From: Companilactobacillus musae
GTDB lineage: Bacteria > Bacillota > Bacilli > Lactobacillales > Lactobacillaceae
DNA: 64,000 nucleotides
Direction: 5' to 3'
NCBI RefSeq assembly: GCF_003967595.1
Contig: NZ_BIFW01000002.1
Location: forward strand, 248,001 to 312,000
The position numbers and the translations under genes are program-made. Below the pieces are notes generated by a model. The model was given only the letters and a program-made list of their open reading frames with translations. It searched no databases and had not been told where the DNA came from. Below, in pieces: positions 23,505-31,246 of this stretch; the first letter of the stretch is position 1, and every line of letters begins with the position of its first letter.

Positions 23505-24713
23505 CTAAAACCATAATTTGTCTAAAATACCTGAGAAAATCATAAAACTAAAACATACAACATTGAACGTTAAGAAGATTGCAAAAGCCTGTGTAAACTT
23601 ATTACTTGGAATACTCTTACGATGTTTCTTCTTAAATCTTAACCAAGCATCGTTGGTAATCATTGCTCCAGCGTGGAACAAACCATAAACGATGTAGTAC
23701 CAAGTTTCACCATGCCAGAATCCCATGATCAAGAATAAGGTCAAATAACCAACATTGGCGATTGTGACACGATTCTTGAGCCATTTGTGCTTGATTACTG
23801 TAAACATCAAACGCATATAGATAAAATCACGGAACCAGAATGATAAAGTAATATGCCATCTATTCCAGAAGTCCTTGATATTCTTAGACTTGAATGGAGC
23901 TCTGAAGTTCATTGGAGTCTTAACTCCCATGAAATTACTGATTGCGACGGCAAAAAGTGAATAGCCAGCAAAATCAAAGAATAGATACATACTATAAACA
24001 TACATATAAGCTACCAAAGCCCAAGATAAACCTAATGGAGTTTGACCTCGATACGATAAAGTTAAAATTTGGATCTTTGGCAATAACAATGTTCCAAAGA
24101 AATAACCAATAATAAATTTATACAACAATCCTTGCATCAACTTATTAACACCACTGTGGAGCAACTCTACATACTCTTCACGGCTAGGAACATTAACAAC
24201 ATCTTTTTGGAAACGTCTGAATCTATCAATTGGTCCTGAAGTGATAGTTGGGAAAAAGAGCAAGAATCTCATGAATTCATAAGGCTTGATCTCTTTGATA
24301 ACACCATCACGAATTTCCATAATGATTTCAACGGACTTGAAAGTTAAATAACTAATACCCATAAATGCGAATAATGAAATCGTTGGATTTTTAATTAGTG
24401 GATCTAATTTGACGAAAACTAATGGAATAATTGCCAAAATAACAAACGTGGTAAAGACCCAAAAGCCATTGTGTTTCTTACGATACGACAAGTAAATGAA
24501 GACGATCAGCATTTCAAAAATGATATAACAAATCAACGAAATACCTTGTGACATATTGCCACCAAAGAAAGCTGTTATCAAAACAACGATTGATGCAAAC
24601 ATATCATAGATTCTGAAACGTTTACCGAACCATAGTCCAATAATTATTGGAAGTAAGAGAATTAACAGGTAAATAAAATAATGGGGACTACTATAAGGTG
24701 TAATGTTATTCAT
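23505..24713 (-). CDS. dltB: D-alanyl-lipoteichoic acid biosynthesis protein DltB (MBOAT)
   Basis: The 402-residue membrane O-acyltransferase has about eleven hydrophobic segments. The conserved MBOAT features are present: FWNRWHITLSFWFRDFIYMR and the catalytic histidine in MGFWHGETWYYIVYGLFHAG. It passes D-alanine from DltC across the membrane to teichoic acid together with DltD. Its ATG overlaps the end of dltA by eight bases, indicating coupling. Length agrees with other lactobacilli. Confidence 0.97.
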   Translation of the reverse strand: MNNITPYSSPHYFIYLLILLLPIIIGLWFGKRFRIYDMFASIVVLITAFFGGNMSQGISLICYIIFEMLIVFIYLSYRKKHNGFWVFTTFVILAIIPLVFVKLDPLIKNPTISLFAFMGISYLTFKSVEIIMEIRDGVIKEIKPYEFMRFLLFFPTITSGPIDRFRRFQKDVVNVPSREEYVELLHSGVNKLMQGLLYKFIIGYFFGTLLLPKIQILTLSYRGQTPLGLSWALVAYMYVYSMYLFFDFAGYSLFAVAISNFMGVKTPMNFRAPFKSKNIKDFWNRWHITLSFWFRDFIYMRLMFTVIKHKWLKNRVTIANVGYLTLFLIMGFWHGETWYYIVYGLFHAGAMITNDAWLRFKKKHRKSIPSNKFTQAFAIFLTFNVVCFSFMIFSGILDKLWF

Positions 24714-26226
24714 TAATCTCGCCTATTAAAGTCTTTCTATCAATTTTCCCATTCTTACTGATCGGTAATTCATCAACAAATTTCAAAACATTAGGAATCA
24801 TATATTCCATCGTTGTTTCTTTCAAAGAATCTTTGATATTTGAAACTAAATCTTTTTGATCATCGTCGCCATACTCGTCTTCAAGAACGATACAAGCAAT
24901 CATTTTACTTACTTGTTTCTTATTATTATATAAAGGAACAGTACATGATTGTTTGACTTGTTTTAAGTTACCTAATAAAGAATCAACCTCTTCAAGTTCA
25001 ATTCTGTAACCATGCATTTTAATTTGAAAATCGGTTCTTCCATGATAGTATAAAAGACCATTTTCTCCTTCACTGATCATATCACCAGTGTGATAGAAAG
25101 TTTTTCCATCAATTTGTTCAAAAGCCTTTGCTGTTTGAATGGGGTTATTCAAGTAACCCTTTGAAACATCTGGTCCACTAACTAATAATTCTCCTGTCAT
25201 TTGACCAGTCTTTTCATCAATTGCTCCATTGATCTTATGTTCCATATTGGACTTCAAGTAACCAATTGGTAATCGGTCAAATTCTTCCAAAGCCTTTTCA
25301 TCAATTTTAATTGATGTAATAGCAACAGTATTTTCTGTAGGGCCATAAGTGTTGTAAAGTTCAGCACTTGGAAACTTTTTAAGTAGTTTTTGTGCTGTTG
25401 CATGAGTTAACTCTTCGCCACAAAAGATAAACTTATTCAACTGTGGCATATGTTCTTCATCAAAGCCTCTAAACAACAAGCACATTTCAAAAAATGATGG
25501 TGTTGAAACCCAAGTATTGAAATCTGAGTTAAGAATAGCTTCTTGTAATTTACCAAAATTCTTAGTTGTGTCTTTATCAACAACACTTAAGGTTGCACCA
25601 TTCATCAAGCCTGGATAAATATCGAAGACTGATAAATCAAATGAGAATGGAGCTTGCAATAACATATTCATTTGATTCGAATAATTAAATTCTGTTTTGG
25701 CCCATTGTGCAAAGTCCAAAATATTATTAGTACTAATTTGTACCCCTTTAGGAGTACCTGTTGTTCCTGAAGTGAAGATGATGTAGAAATTATCATCTAA
25801 TCCAACACTACGATTATCATCATAAATATTGTTATCAGATGCTAAAACTTTCATTAATTCTTCTTTAGTTACTTGTGGAGTTTCAACCCCAAAGTCACTG
25901 ATATCACTCCAATTCAAAATCAAAGCTGGCTTTGCAACACTATTGATTTGAATTACTCGAGAAGGATCTGAACCATCATCAACTGGAATATAAGGATGCC
26001 CTGCTTTAATAGCACCTAAGAACATCACTAACATTTCAAATTGTTGCCCACCAAAAATAATTACAGGACTTTTAGCAGGTAAAAACTTCTCTTGTAGATA
26101 ACTGGCAACTCGATCAGATTCTTGTAATAATTCTTGATATGTATGTGTTTCTTCACCATTCTTGTAACAAATCTTTTCAGGTGACTTTAATGCGGTAGTG
26201 GTAATTTTTTCAATGATTGCATTCAT
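24706..26226 (-). CDS. dltA: D-alanine--D-alanyl carrier protein ligase DltA
   Basis: The 506-residue adenylation enzyme shows the P-loop FTSGTTGTPKGV (about residues 151-162), the A5-type motif LYNTYGPTENTVAITS and the TGD motif FYHTGDMISEGENGLLYYHG. Further motifs are GRTDFQIKMHGYRIELEEV and a C-terminal catalytic lysine in LPISKNGKIDRKTL. It activates D-alanine with ATP and loads DltC. A GAAGGGAA site precedes the ATG. The resulting D-alanylation lowers the negative charge of the cell wall and protects against cationic peptides. Confidence 0.97.
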   Translation of the reverse strand: MNAIIEKITTTALKSPEKICYKNGEETHTYQELLQESDRVASYLQEKFLPAKSPVIIFGGQQFEMLVMFLGAIKAGHPYIPVDDGSDPSRVIQINSVAKPALILNWSDISDFGVETPQVTKEELMKVLASDNNIYDDNRSVGLDDNFYIIFTSGTTGTPKGVQISTNNILDFAQWAKTEFNYSNQMNMLLQAPFSFDLSVFDIYPGLMNGATLSVVDKDTTKNFGKLQEAILNSDFNTWVSTPSFFEMCLLFRGFDEEHMPQLNKFIFCGEELTHATAQKLLKKFPSAELYNTYGPTENTVAITSIKIDEKALEEFDRLPIGYLKSNMEHKINGAIDEKTGQMTGELLVSGPDVSKGYLNNPIQTAKAFEQIDGKTFYHTGDMISEGENGLLYYHGRTDFQIKMHGYRIELEEVDSLLGNLKQVKQSCTVPLYNNKKQVSKMIACIVLEDEYGDDDQKDLVSNIKDSLKETTMEYMIPNVLKFVDELPISKNGKIDRKTLIGEINE

Positions 26227-26247
26227 AATAATATTCCCTTCTTCCTG

Positions 26248-26397
26248 CTAGAATTCGTTATAAATAAATTTGGCACTGCCGACACCGTTATATCCATATA
26301 TATATAAGAGCACTAAGAAAATAGTAAAAAATATAACAGTTTTAAGAATAAAAATCGTAACTGGCTTTTTAAAAAAGTTAAGGAAACTATTTTTCAT
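26248..26397 (-). CDS. dltX: Teichoic acid D-Ala incorporation-associated protein DltX
   Basis: The 49-residue protein begins at ATG 26397 (MKNSFLNFFK) behind GTGAGGTG; a longer frame to 26466 lacks a ribosome site. It has a basic N-terminus, one membrane helix (FILKTVIFFTIFLVLLYIYG) and the conserved C-terminal FIYNEF that defines DltX. The C-terminal motif is thought to act with DltB/DltD outside the membrane. It heads the dlt operon, 21 bases before dltA. Confidence 0.93.
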   Translation of the reverse strand: MKNSFLNFFKKPVTIFILKTVIFFTIFLVLLYIYGYNGVGSAKFIYNEF

Positions 26398-26617
26398 AAC
26401 CAACACCTCACTGAAAGAGTTTGCTTTTGCGGAAACTATATAACCATTCAAAATAAATGGTGTCAAACCAAAAAATAAAGCAAAATAATAAAATATTGTT
26501 ATTTCTATATCGCCTGTATAAACATTATAATAAAAAAAGTGGTTGTACTAATCAGCCTATTTTGTAAAAAAAACTTGTCCTTTTTGATTAAATTCAATGT
26601 TTATGCGGGGTTCAGAG

Positions 26618-26637
26618 CTATTTGTTTAAACAAATAG
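26618..26637. promoter_or_regulatory. 20-bp perfect palindrome upstream of dltX
   Basis: CTATTTGTTTAAACAAATAG is a perfect palindrome about 220 bases upstream of dltX. The gene-free region 26398-27264 also contains an imperfect hairpin at about 26694-26722 (AAAGTGT...ACACTTT). The word TAAAGTGTTRGT recurs near 26694 and 26803. A TATAAT-like box on the minus strand at 26524-26529 may serve dlt. These features are visible but no regulator can be named. Confidence 0.4.
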
Positions 26638-26930
26638 ATTATAAGAAATTATTCATCATTTTTCAAAATATACGCATTGTAACTGTCACTTATTAAAGTG
26701 TTGGTCCAACAACGACACTTTTAGAGCAATCGTTTATCTATTAACGAGCTTTATTATTGAACTCCAGAAATTAAAAGTAAATAATTGATTATCATAATTA
26801 CTAAAGTGTTAGTATCATGTGACAATTCTGTAAGATAAGGCGCTTACATCTTTCAAAAATTATTTAATTTCAATAAGGAAAATAACAGTCTTTGTATTTA
26901 GATACTTATATTGTTTTAAACATGTAAAAA

Positions 26931-26958
26931 AAATAGATTCCCTAACGGGAATCTATTT
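26931..26958. terminator. bidirectional intrinsic terminator
   Basis: AAATAGATTCCC and GGGAATCTATTT, a perfect 12-bp stem with TAAC loop, flanked by A and T runs on both sides. It insulates the dlt upstream region from the WxL region. Confidence 0.85.
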
Positions 26959-26970
26959 TTATACTAATTA

Positions 26971-27114
26971 TTACCAACTGATCTTTTTAACACTAGAAAT
27001 CTTTTCTTCAACCAACTTCCAAAAATTCAGCTTTATTCTATATATCAGATATCTAAATTTAAGTATTTGATATTTTGATCCATTATCGTCTTTTCCAAAT
27101 ATCAGCCAAAGTGT
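26971..27114 (-). pseudogene. possible C-terminal gene remnant
   Basis: On the minus strand an open stretch of 47 codons has no usable start codon and ends twelve bases before the perfect terminator at 26931-26958. Its translation looks protein-like, with aromatic and basic residues (LWLIFGKDDN... and FWKLVEEKISSVKKISW at the end). A terminator placed just behind its stop suggests the tail of a decayed gene. No family is recognised, and chance openness over 140 bases of AT-rich DNA is quite possible. Confidence 0.2.
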
Positions 27115-27264
27115 TTATTTAAAAACCTCAAAAAATCTTATTCCAGTTTAGATAAAAAACATTTATAAATTACGATACAAACTGTCTGACTAATTTTGCT
27201 AAACTTTAAGCATGGAGCAGGTCCGTAAATAAGTCTGCAAATAAATCAGTTAGGGGGACAACTA

Positions 27265-28104
27265 ATGAAATTGTTAAAAAATATCGTTTGCTTATTAGTT
27301 TTAACTAGCCTTAGCTTGTCCATCACTCCCTTAACTACAGCTAAAGCAGCTACCGCCGCTAAAGCAATTCAAGTAAATACCAGAGAAGCTACATCCGCAT
27401 CGTTATCCCCTACATACAGTGCCTTAAGTTCCAGCGATGTAGCAACACCAACAAGTACAGCTGCTGATACAACAACAACCGCCGATACAGCTACATCTGA
27501 TGTTAGTGTTACTGTTCTTTCTGGAATTCTAACTTTGGAAGCTGTTCCTAACTTCAACTTTGGTTCAATGATGCAGGGAACTACTGCTAAGTTAAAAAAT
27601 AATACCGTTGATACTACTGGTTACAACAGTGATGATAATACAAAGCCTATTACTGCTGGTAAAGATGGTAATGACAGTGGATTGTTAGAAGTAATTGATT
27701 CACGTAACACTTCTGATAAAATGCCTGGTTTTACCTTGTCAGCCTCAATGGGACCACTTAAAACTATTGATTCCGATTCAACAGCTGATTTGAATGCTAT
27801 CCTACATTTAAGTGCTATTCCATTACTTGATGGTGACAAAAATAATGTTTCGACTACTTCTAATGATTTAACGACTGAAACCGCTTCAATTGACAGTGAA
27901 AAAGGCAATACAGCAAACGTCATGAACCTAGAAGCTGGTTCTTATAATGCTGGAATTATTAGTGCTAATTTTAATACTCCTGATTCAGCTAGCTTAAATA
28001 TTCCCGGATCTGGAAATAATACTGAGAAATCAGCTAAAAATATGAACGCTGTTATCACTTGGACTTTGACAGCTAAACCAACTGTTACTACTGCAACGAA
28101 ATAA
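27265..28104 (+). CDS. WxL domain surface protein
   Basis: This 279-residue secreted protein has a signal peptide (IVCLLVLTSLSLSITPL, cleavage near TAKA-A) and a Thr/Ala-rich linker of about 60 residues. The C-terminal WxL domain follows. The distal motif AVITWTLTAKPT is canonical. The proximal one reads LEVIDSRNTSDKMPGFTLSA, with phenylalanine where tryptophan is usual. WxL domains bind peptidoglycan non-covalently. Most WxL genes lie in clusters with DUF916 partners, but none is present here. GGGGG precedes the ATG, and a terminator follows. Confidence 0.88.
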   Translation: MKLLKNIVCLLVLTSLSLSITPLTTAKAATAAKAIQVNTREATSASLSPTYSALSSSDVATPTSTAADTTTTADTATSDVSVTVLSGILTLEAVPNFNFGSMMQGTTAKLKNNTVDTTGYNSDDNTKPITAGKDGNDSGLLEVIDSRNTSDKMPGFTLSASMGPLKTIDSDSTADLNAILHLSAIPLLDGDKNNVSTTSNDLTTETASIDSEKGNTANVMNLEAGSYNAGIISANFNTPDSASLNIPGSGNNTEKSAKNMNAVITWTLTAKPTVTTATK

Positions 28105-28107
28105 TGG

Positions 28108-28151
28108 AAATACTCACAAAACTTTGAAATGAGTTTTATGAGTATTTTTTT
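28108..28151 (+). terminator. intrinsic terminator after WxL gene
   Basis: AAATACTCA (28108-28116) and TGAGTATTT (28139-28147) followed by T residues, four bases after the stop codon. Confidence 0.75.
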
Positions 28152-28247
28152 GCAAATAAATCTAAAGTTTTAATCTATGCAAGCTTGAATAGTATTCAAA
28201 CATATTATCATAAAACTAGTAAGTGACTTGCTAAAGAAGAAGGGTTA

Positions 28248-29327
28248 ATGATGATCGTAACTACCACTTGGAAACATAATTTTACCAATTACGCTAATCT
28301 TGAAAATATCAATGAATCCGGGAAACAGCATTTAGAAATCATGCAGCCCCTATCCACTAAAAAAATTTGTTTAGAATTGAATAACCTATACGACGAATTA
28401 CCACTTCAAATAACGTCTATCGTTATCTATTCTGACTCTAAAACTAAATATTCCGTCACTCTAGATGGCAAAAAGCAATTTAGTATTGAACCTCATTTAG
28501 TGGAATATAGTGATTGGATCGATGTTGATCTACCAGCTAATAATTTTCTTTCGATCGATATCATATCCCCAAATAAAACTATCCATTCCGCTGGCTTAAC
28601 CATTTCTAATGATCTCGTAAAAACTAAAGACCAAACCGCTGGAGTTTCCAAATATTTTTTCGGAGTCTCAGGAATTCAAGTTCAAACTCAAAAAGTTCAA
28701 AAACGAATTGCCTTTTTCGGAGATTCGTTAACTAATCAAGGCAATTTCTCAGCTCCTTTAGCTTTAGAATTAGAAATAAAATTTCATATTATGACGGCAA
28801 ATTATGGTATTTCCGGTAATCGTCTTCTACATCCTGGACACAGTACCTCTCAGTGGTCGACTAGTTTTGGAGAAGCCGGTTTAACCAGATTTGATCACAT
28901 GTTGATTGATTATCGTCCTAATCTAGTAATTTTTATGGAAGGCGTCAATGATTTATTACATCCAGGCACTGGTGCGCCAGAAAATGAGTTACCTACTGCT
29001 TCAGCAATCATTAAAGCTATTCATCTTCTCAAACAAAAATGCAAACAGTTCAATATAACTTTTGTGCCTATGACAATTACTCCTGCTTTAGGCAATATTA
29101 ACGGAAACGTTCAGGGATTCAACGATCAAAAGGAAACAATCCGTCTAGAAGTTAATCAAGAACTTATGAAAATGCCACACATCATCGACTTAGCAAATTT
29201 AGTTGGCGAAAATGGTCGGCTCAAAAAAGAATTCGATTCGGGTGATCACGTTCACTTTTCTTCTAATGGTGGTCAAAAAGTATCCGAATACATTAAAGAA
29301 CAGCTTATCAGAAAAAGAATGATTTAA
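28248..29327 (+). CDS. SGNH/GDSL hydrolase family protein
   Basis: The 359-residue protein has an N-terminal beta-sandwich-like region of about 140 residues. A GDSL esterase domain follows: block I IAFFGDSLTNQG with the nucleophile serine, block II NYGISGNRLLHP, block III VIFMEGVNDLLHPG and block V SGDHVHFSSNGGQKVSEYI. All catalytic blocks are intact. There is no signal peptide, so it is probably intracellular. This two-part layout occurs in carbohydrate and acyl esterases, so deacetylation of sugars is plausible. ATGs at 28248 and 28251 follow AAGAAGGG. The GntR gene downstream could regulate it. Confidence 0.88.
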   Translation: MMIVTTTWKHNFTNYANLENINESGKQHLEIMQPLSTKKICLELNNLYDELPLQITSIVIYSDSKTKYSVTLDGKKQFSIEPHLVEYSDWIDVDLPANNFLSIDIISPNKTIHSAGLTISNDLVKTKDQTAGVSKYFFGVSGIQVQTQKVQKRIAFFGDSLTNQGNFSAPLALELEIKFHIMTANYGISGNRLLHPGHSTSQWSTSFGEAGLTRFDHMLIDYRPNLVIFMEGVNDLLHPGTGAPENELPTASAIIKAIHLLKQKCKQFNITFVPMTITPALGNINGNVQGFNDQKETIRLEVNQELMKMPHIIDLANLVGENGRLKKEFDSGDHVHFSSNGGQKVSEYIKEQLIRKRMI

Positions 29328-29432
29328 ATATTCCATTATCATCAAATTTCACTTACTTGTGGAATATTCAATTATTGAATATATTAATATTTTTTAACAA
29401 TTATGTTTAAATTATTTTCAATATAATATATT

Positions 29433-29473
29433 ATTAAATAGTATACACATATCATTAAATGGTATACACATAT
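29433..29473 (+). promoter_or_regulatory. direct repeat in the promoter of the first GntR gene
   Basis: Two nearly identical 20-base copies, ATTAAATAGTATACACATAT (29433-29452) and ATTAAATGGTATACACATAT (29454-29473), recur with a 21-base period, two turns of the helix. Each contains GTATACAC, resembling the GTATAAAC core in the treC promoter. They end 26 bases before the start codon and probably form tandem operators. Confidence 0.6.
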
Positions 29474-29499
29474 TGATCAATAGTATTGGAGCGTTACAA

Positions 29500-30222
29500 A
29501 TGGCTGAAACTACTAACAAAAGTATTTATCAAGAACTTAAGCAACGAGTAGTTAACGGAAAATATAACATTAAGATGCGTTTGCCCACAGAGGAATCACT
29601 GATCGATGAGTTTCACGTTAGTCGTTATGCTATCAGAAAAGCCATCAAACAGCTGTCTGATGAGGGTTTGGTTTACAGCGTGAAGGGAAAGGGTGTTGTC
29701 GTACTTGAACAAACACCTCAAACTCAAGAAATTAACCTAAGTTTAAAGGAGATCAACAGTCTTCAAACTTTGAATGATGCTGAAGATATTAGCCGAACAA
29801 CAATTATTGCTGACTTTCAACAAGTTATTGTCGACGAAGACCTTAGTCACAAAACGTCGTTTGCTATTGGAATTCCGCTTTATGCTATCAAGCGTGTTCG
29901 TCGCATCAATAATAAGAATGCCGTTTTAGATATTAACTACTTCAACGCTCAATTAGTTCCTGATATTAATCCCGAAATCGCAAAAGATTCTATTTATACC
30001 TATATTAAGAAAAATCTGGATATGAAAATTGCTGTGGTCAAACGCCAATTGAGAATTGAACACGCTGATCAAATTGACTATGAACACTTAAATCTCGGCA
30101 TCAACAATTGTGTGGGAAATATGATCAGCTTTGCTTTTAATGATGATGGTAAGCAATTTGAATATACTGAGTCACACTTTATTCCTGATAATTTCATTTT
30201 TAATCAAATAATTAAGTTTTAA
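29500..30222 (+). CDS. GntR family regulator with UTRA domain
   Basis: Start at ATG 29500 (MAETTNKSIY) behind TTGGAGCG; the longer frame has no ribosome site. The 240-residue protein has the GntR winged helix (LKQRVVNGKYNIKMRLPTEE, FHVSRYAIRKAIKQLSDEGL, VYSVKGKGVVVLEQ) and a UTRA effector domain (SFAIGIPLYAIKRVRRINNK to EYTESHFIPDNF). It is clearly a paralog of the TreR-like protein at 30440-31171. Both share the VYxVKGxGVVVLE wing and the YFxxxxVPD and ESxFIPD patterns. UTRA domains bind sugar phosphates. The direct repeats in its promoter suggest autoregulation. Its adjacent target may be the SGNH hydrolase gene. Confidence 0.9.
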   Translation: MAETTNKSIYQELKQRVVNGKYNIKMRLPTEESLIDEFHVSRYAIRKAIKQLSDEGLVYSVKGKGVVVLEQTPQTQEINLSLKEINSLQTLNDAEDISRTTIIADFQQVIVDEDLSHKTSFAIGIPLYAIKRVRRINNKNAVLDINYFNAQLVPDINPEIAKDSIYTYIKKNLDMKIAVVKRQLRIEHADQIDYEHLNLGINNCVGNMISFAFNDDGKQFEYTESHFIPDNFIFNQIIKF

Positions 30223-30272
30223 GATTGAAATCAATATCTTAAAATAGAACCTAATTTTCCTATCAAGAAATT

Positions 30273-30421
30273 GGGACATAACTAGTTTTTCCCCAACATG
30301 CAGCATAAACGCGGAACAAGAACACAGCTTCTTCCGCTTAATCAAAATAAGGGTGGTAACTCAAAATCGAGTTACCACCCTTATTTACATTAATGCTCGG
30401 AAACTAAACGTGTTTTGTCCC
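30273..30421. ncRNA. candidate structured element between convergent GntR genes
   Basis: A closed multibranch fold can be drawn. GGGACATAAC (30273-30282) pairs with GTTTTGTCCC (30412-30421) with one mismatch, and TAGTTT (30283-30288) with AAACTA (30401-30406). Inside, AGCAT pairs with ATGCT (30393-30397). One hairpin is GCGGAA/TTCCGC (30311-30337). A second has a perfect 18-bp stem, AAATAAGGGTGGTAACTC (30345-30362) with 30369-30386. The strong hairpin may terminate transcription, but the outer pairing goes beyond a simple terminator. It could be a structured RNA or a small non-autonomous mobile repeat. Confidence 0.45.
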
Positions 30422-30439
30422 GCTCTCTTTTGGTTTACT

Positions 30440-31171
30440 TTAATAAGATTCAAATCCAACCAATGAAAAGTGATTAGGTACATACTTAGTTTCAGTACAT
30501 TCAAACAAATTCCCCAAATCTGTATAAACGTACTTCTTCAAAGCACCGACACAATTTGCTTCATTTAAATCTAATAATTTTGATTCTTTATCAGTCACCG
30601 TTTCAACTGATGCTACTGAACGAGCAGCTGCAATCTTAAACAATTGTTCATCTCTGATATATTGATAGATTGATCCTTGTGCATTAACTAAAGACAAGTC
30701 AGGAATGCTCTCTTTTCTAAAATAACTGGTATCCAGTGCCATAGCCTTACCATTGACCATTCTCAATCGTTCAACATAATAAGCCATATCGCCAACTGTA
30801 AATGAAGTATGTTTTGATAATTTATCATCAATTTCAACTTCTTTAAATTCTAAAACCTTAGTTGTTAATTTCTTGATGAATTTGTTTTGTGGAAAACTCA
30901 TCAAATCTTGAAATCCAAAATGATTGGCAGCCGAAAAAATAACTCGATTGTCAACAATTGGTTCCAAAACAACTACTCCACGGCCTTTAACTGTGTATAC
31001 TAAACCATCAGATTGAAGTTTTTTCAAAGCTCGACGAATAGTATTTCTGGTAACGCTAAATCTTTCTGATAAATCTTCTTCACCAGGCAAGATCGTTTTA
31101 GGTGGGTAAACATTACTGTCAATTTCACCCTTTAAAATATGATATATATCTGAATATAAATTTTTTGGCAT
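30440..31171 (-). CDS. treR: Trehalose operon repressor (GntR/UTRA)
   Basis: The 243-residue protein has a GntR winged helix (EEDLSERFSVTRNTIRRALK, KLQSDGLVYTVKGRGVVVLE) and a UTRA domain (SFTVGDMAYYVERLRMVNGK, IYQYIRDEQLFKIAAARSVA, ending ECTETKYVPNHFSLVGFESY). It follows the trehalose-6-phosphate hydrolase gene on the same strand, separated by a hairpin. This is the usual tre gene neighbourhood, and trehalose-6-phosphate is the likely inducer. No trehalose PTS gene is in the window. The treC promoter contains a TreR-like site (32955-32966). Confidence 0.82.
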   Translation of the reverse strand: MPKNLYSDIYHILKGEIDSNVYPPKTILPGEEDLSERFSVTRNTIRRALKKLQSDGLVYTVKGRGVVVLEPIVDNRVIFSAANHFGFQDLMSFPQNKFIKKLTTKVLEFKEVEIDDKLSKHTSFTVGDMAYYVERLRMVNGKAMALDTSYFRKESIPDLSLVNAQGSIYQYIRDEQLFKIAAARSVASVETVTDKESKLLDLNEANCVGALKKYVYTDLGNLFECTETKYVPNHFSLVGFESY

Positions 31172-31226
31172 TTTTTCTCCTCAATCAGTAACGTAATTTA
31201 ATATCTCTCTATTTGAAAGCGGTAAA

Positions 31227-31246
31227 AAACACCCTGTTGGGTGTTT
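31227..31246 (-). terminator. hairpin between treC and treR
   Basis: AAACACCC (31227-31234) and GGGTGTTT (31239-31246), with a T-run on the minus strand (TTTTTTACC). It overlaps the treC stop codon. Some readthrough into treR is possible. TGAAAGCGGTAAAA at 31214-31227 is one base from the catabolite-response consensus. Confidence 0.65.
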
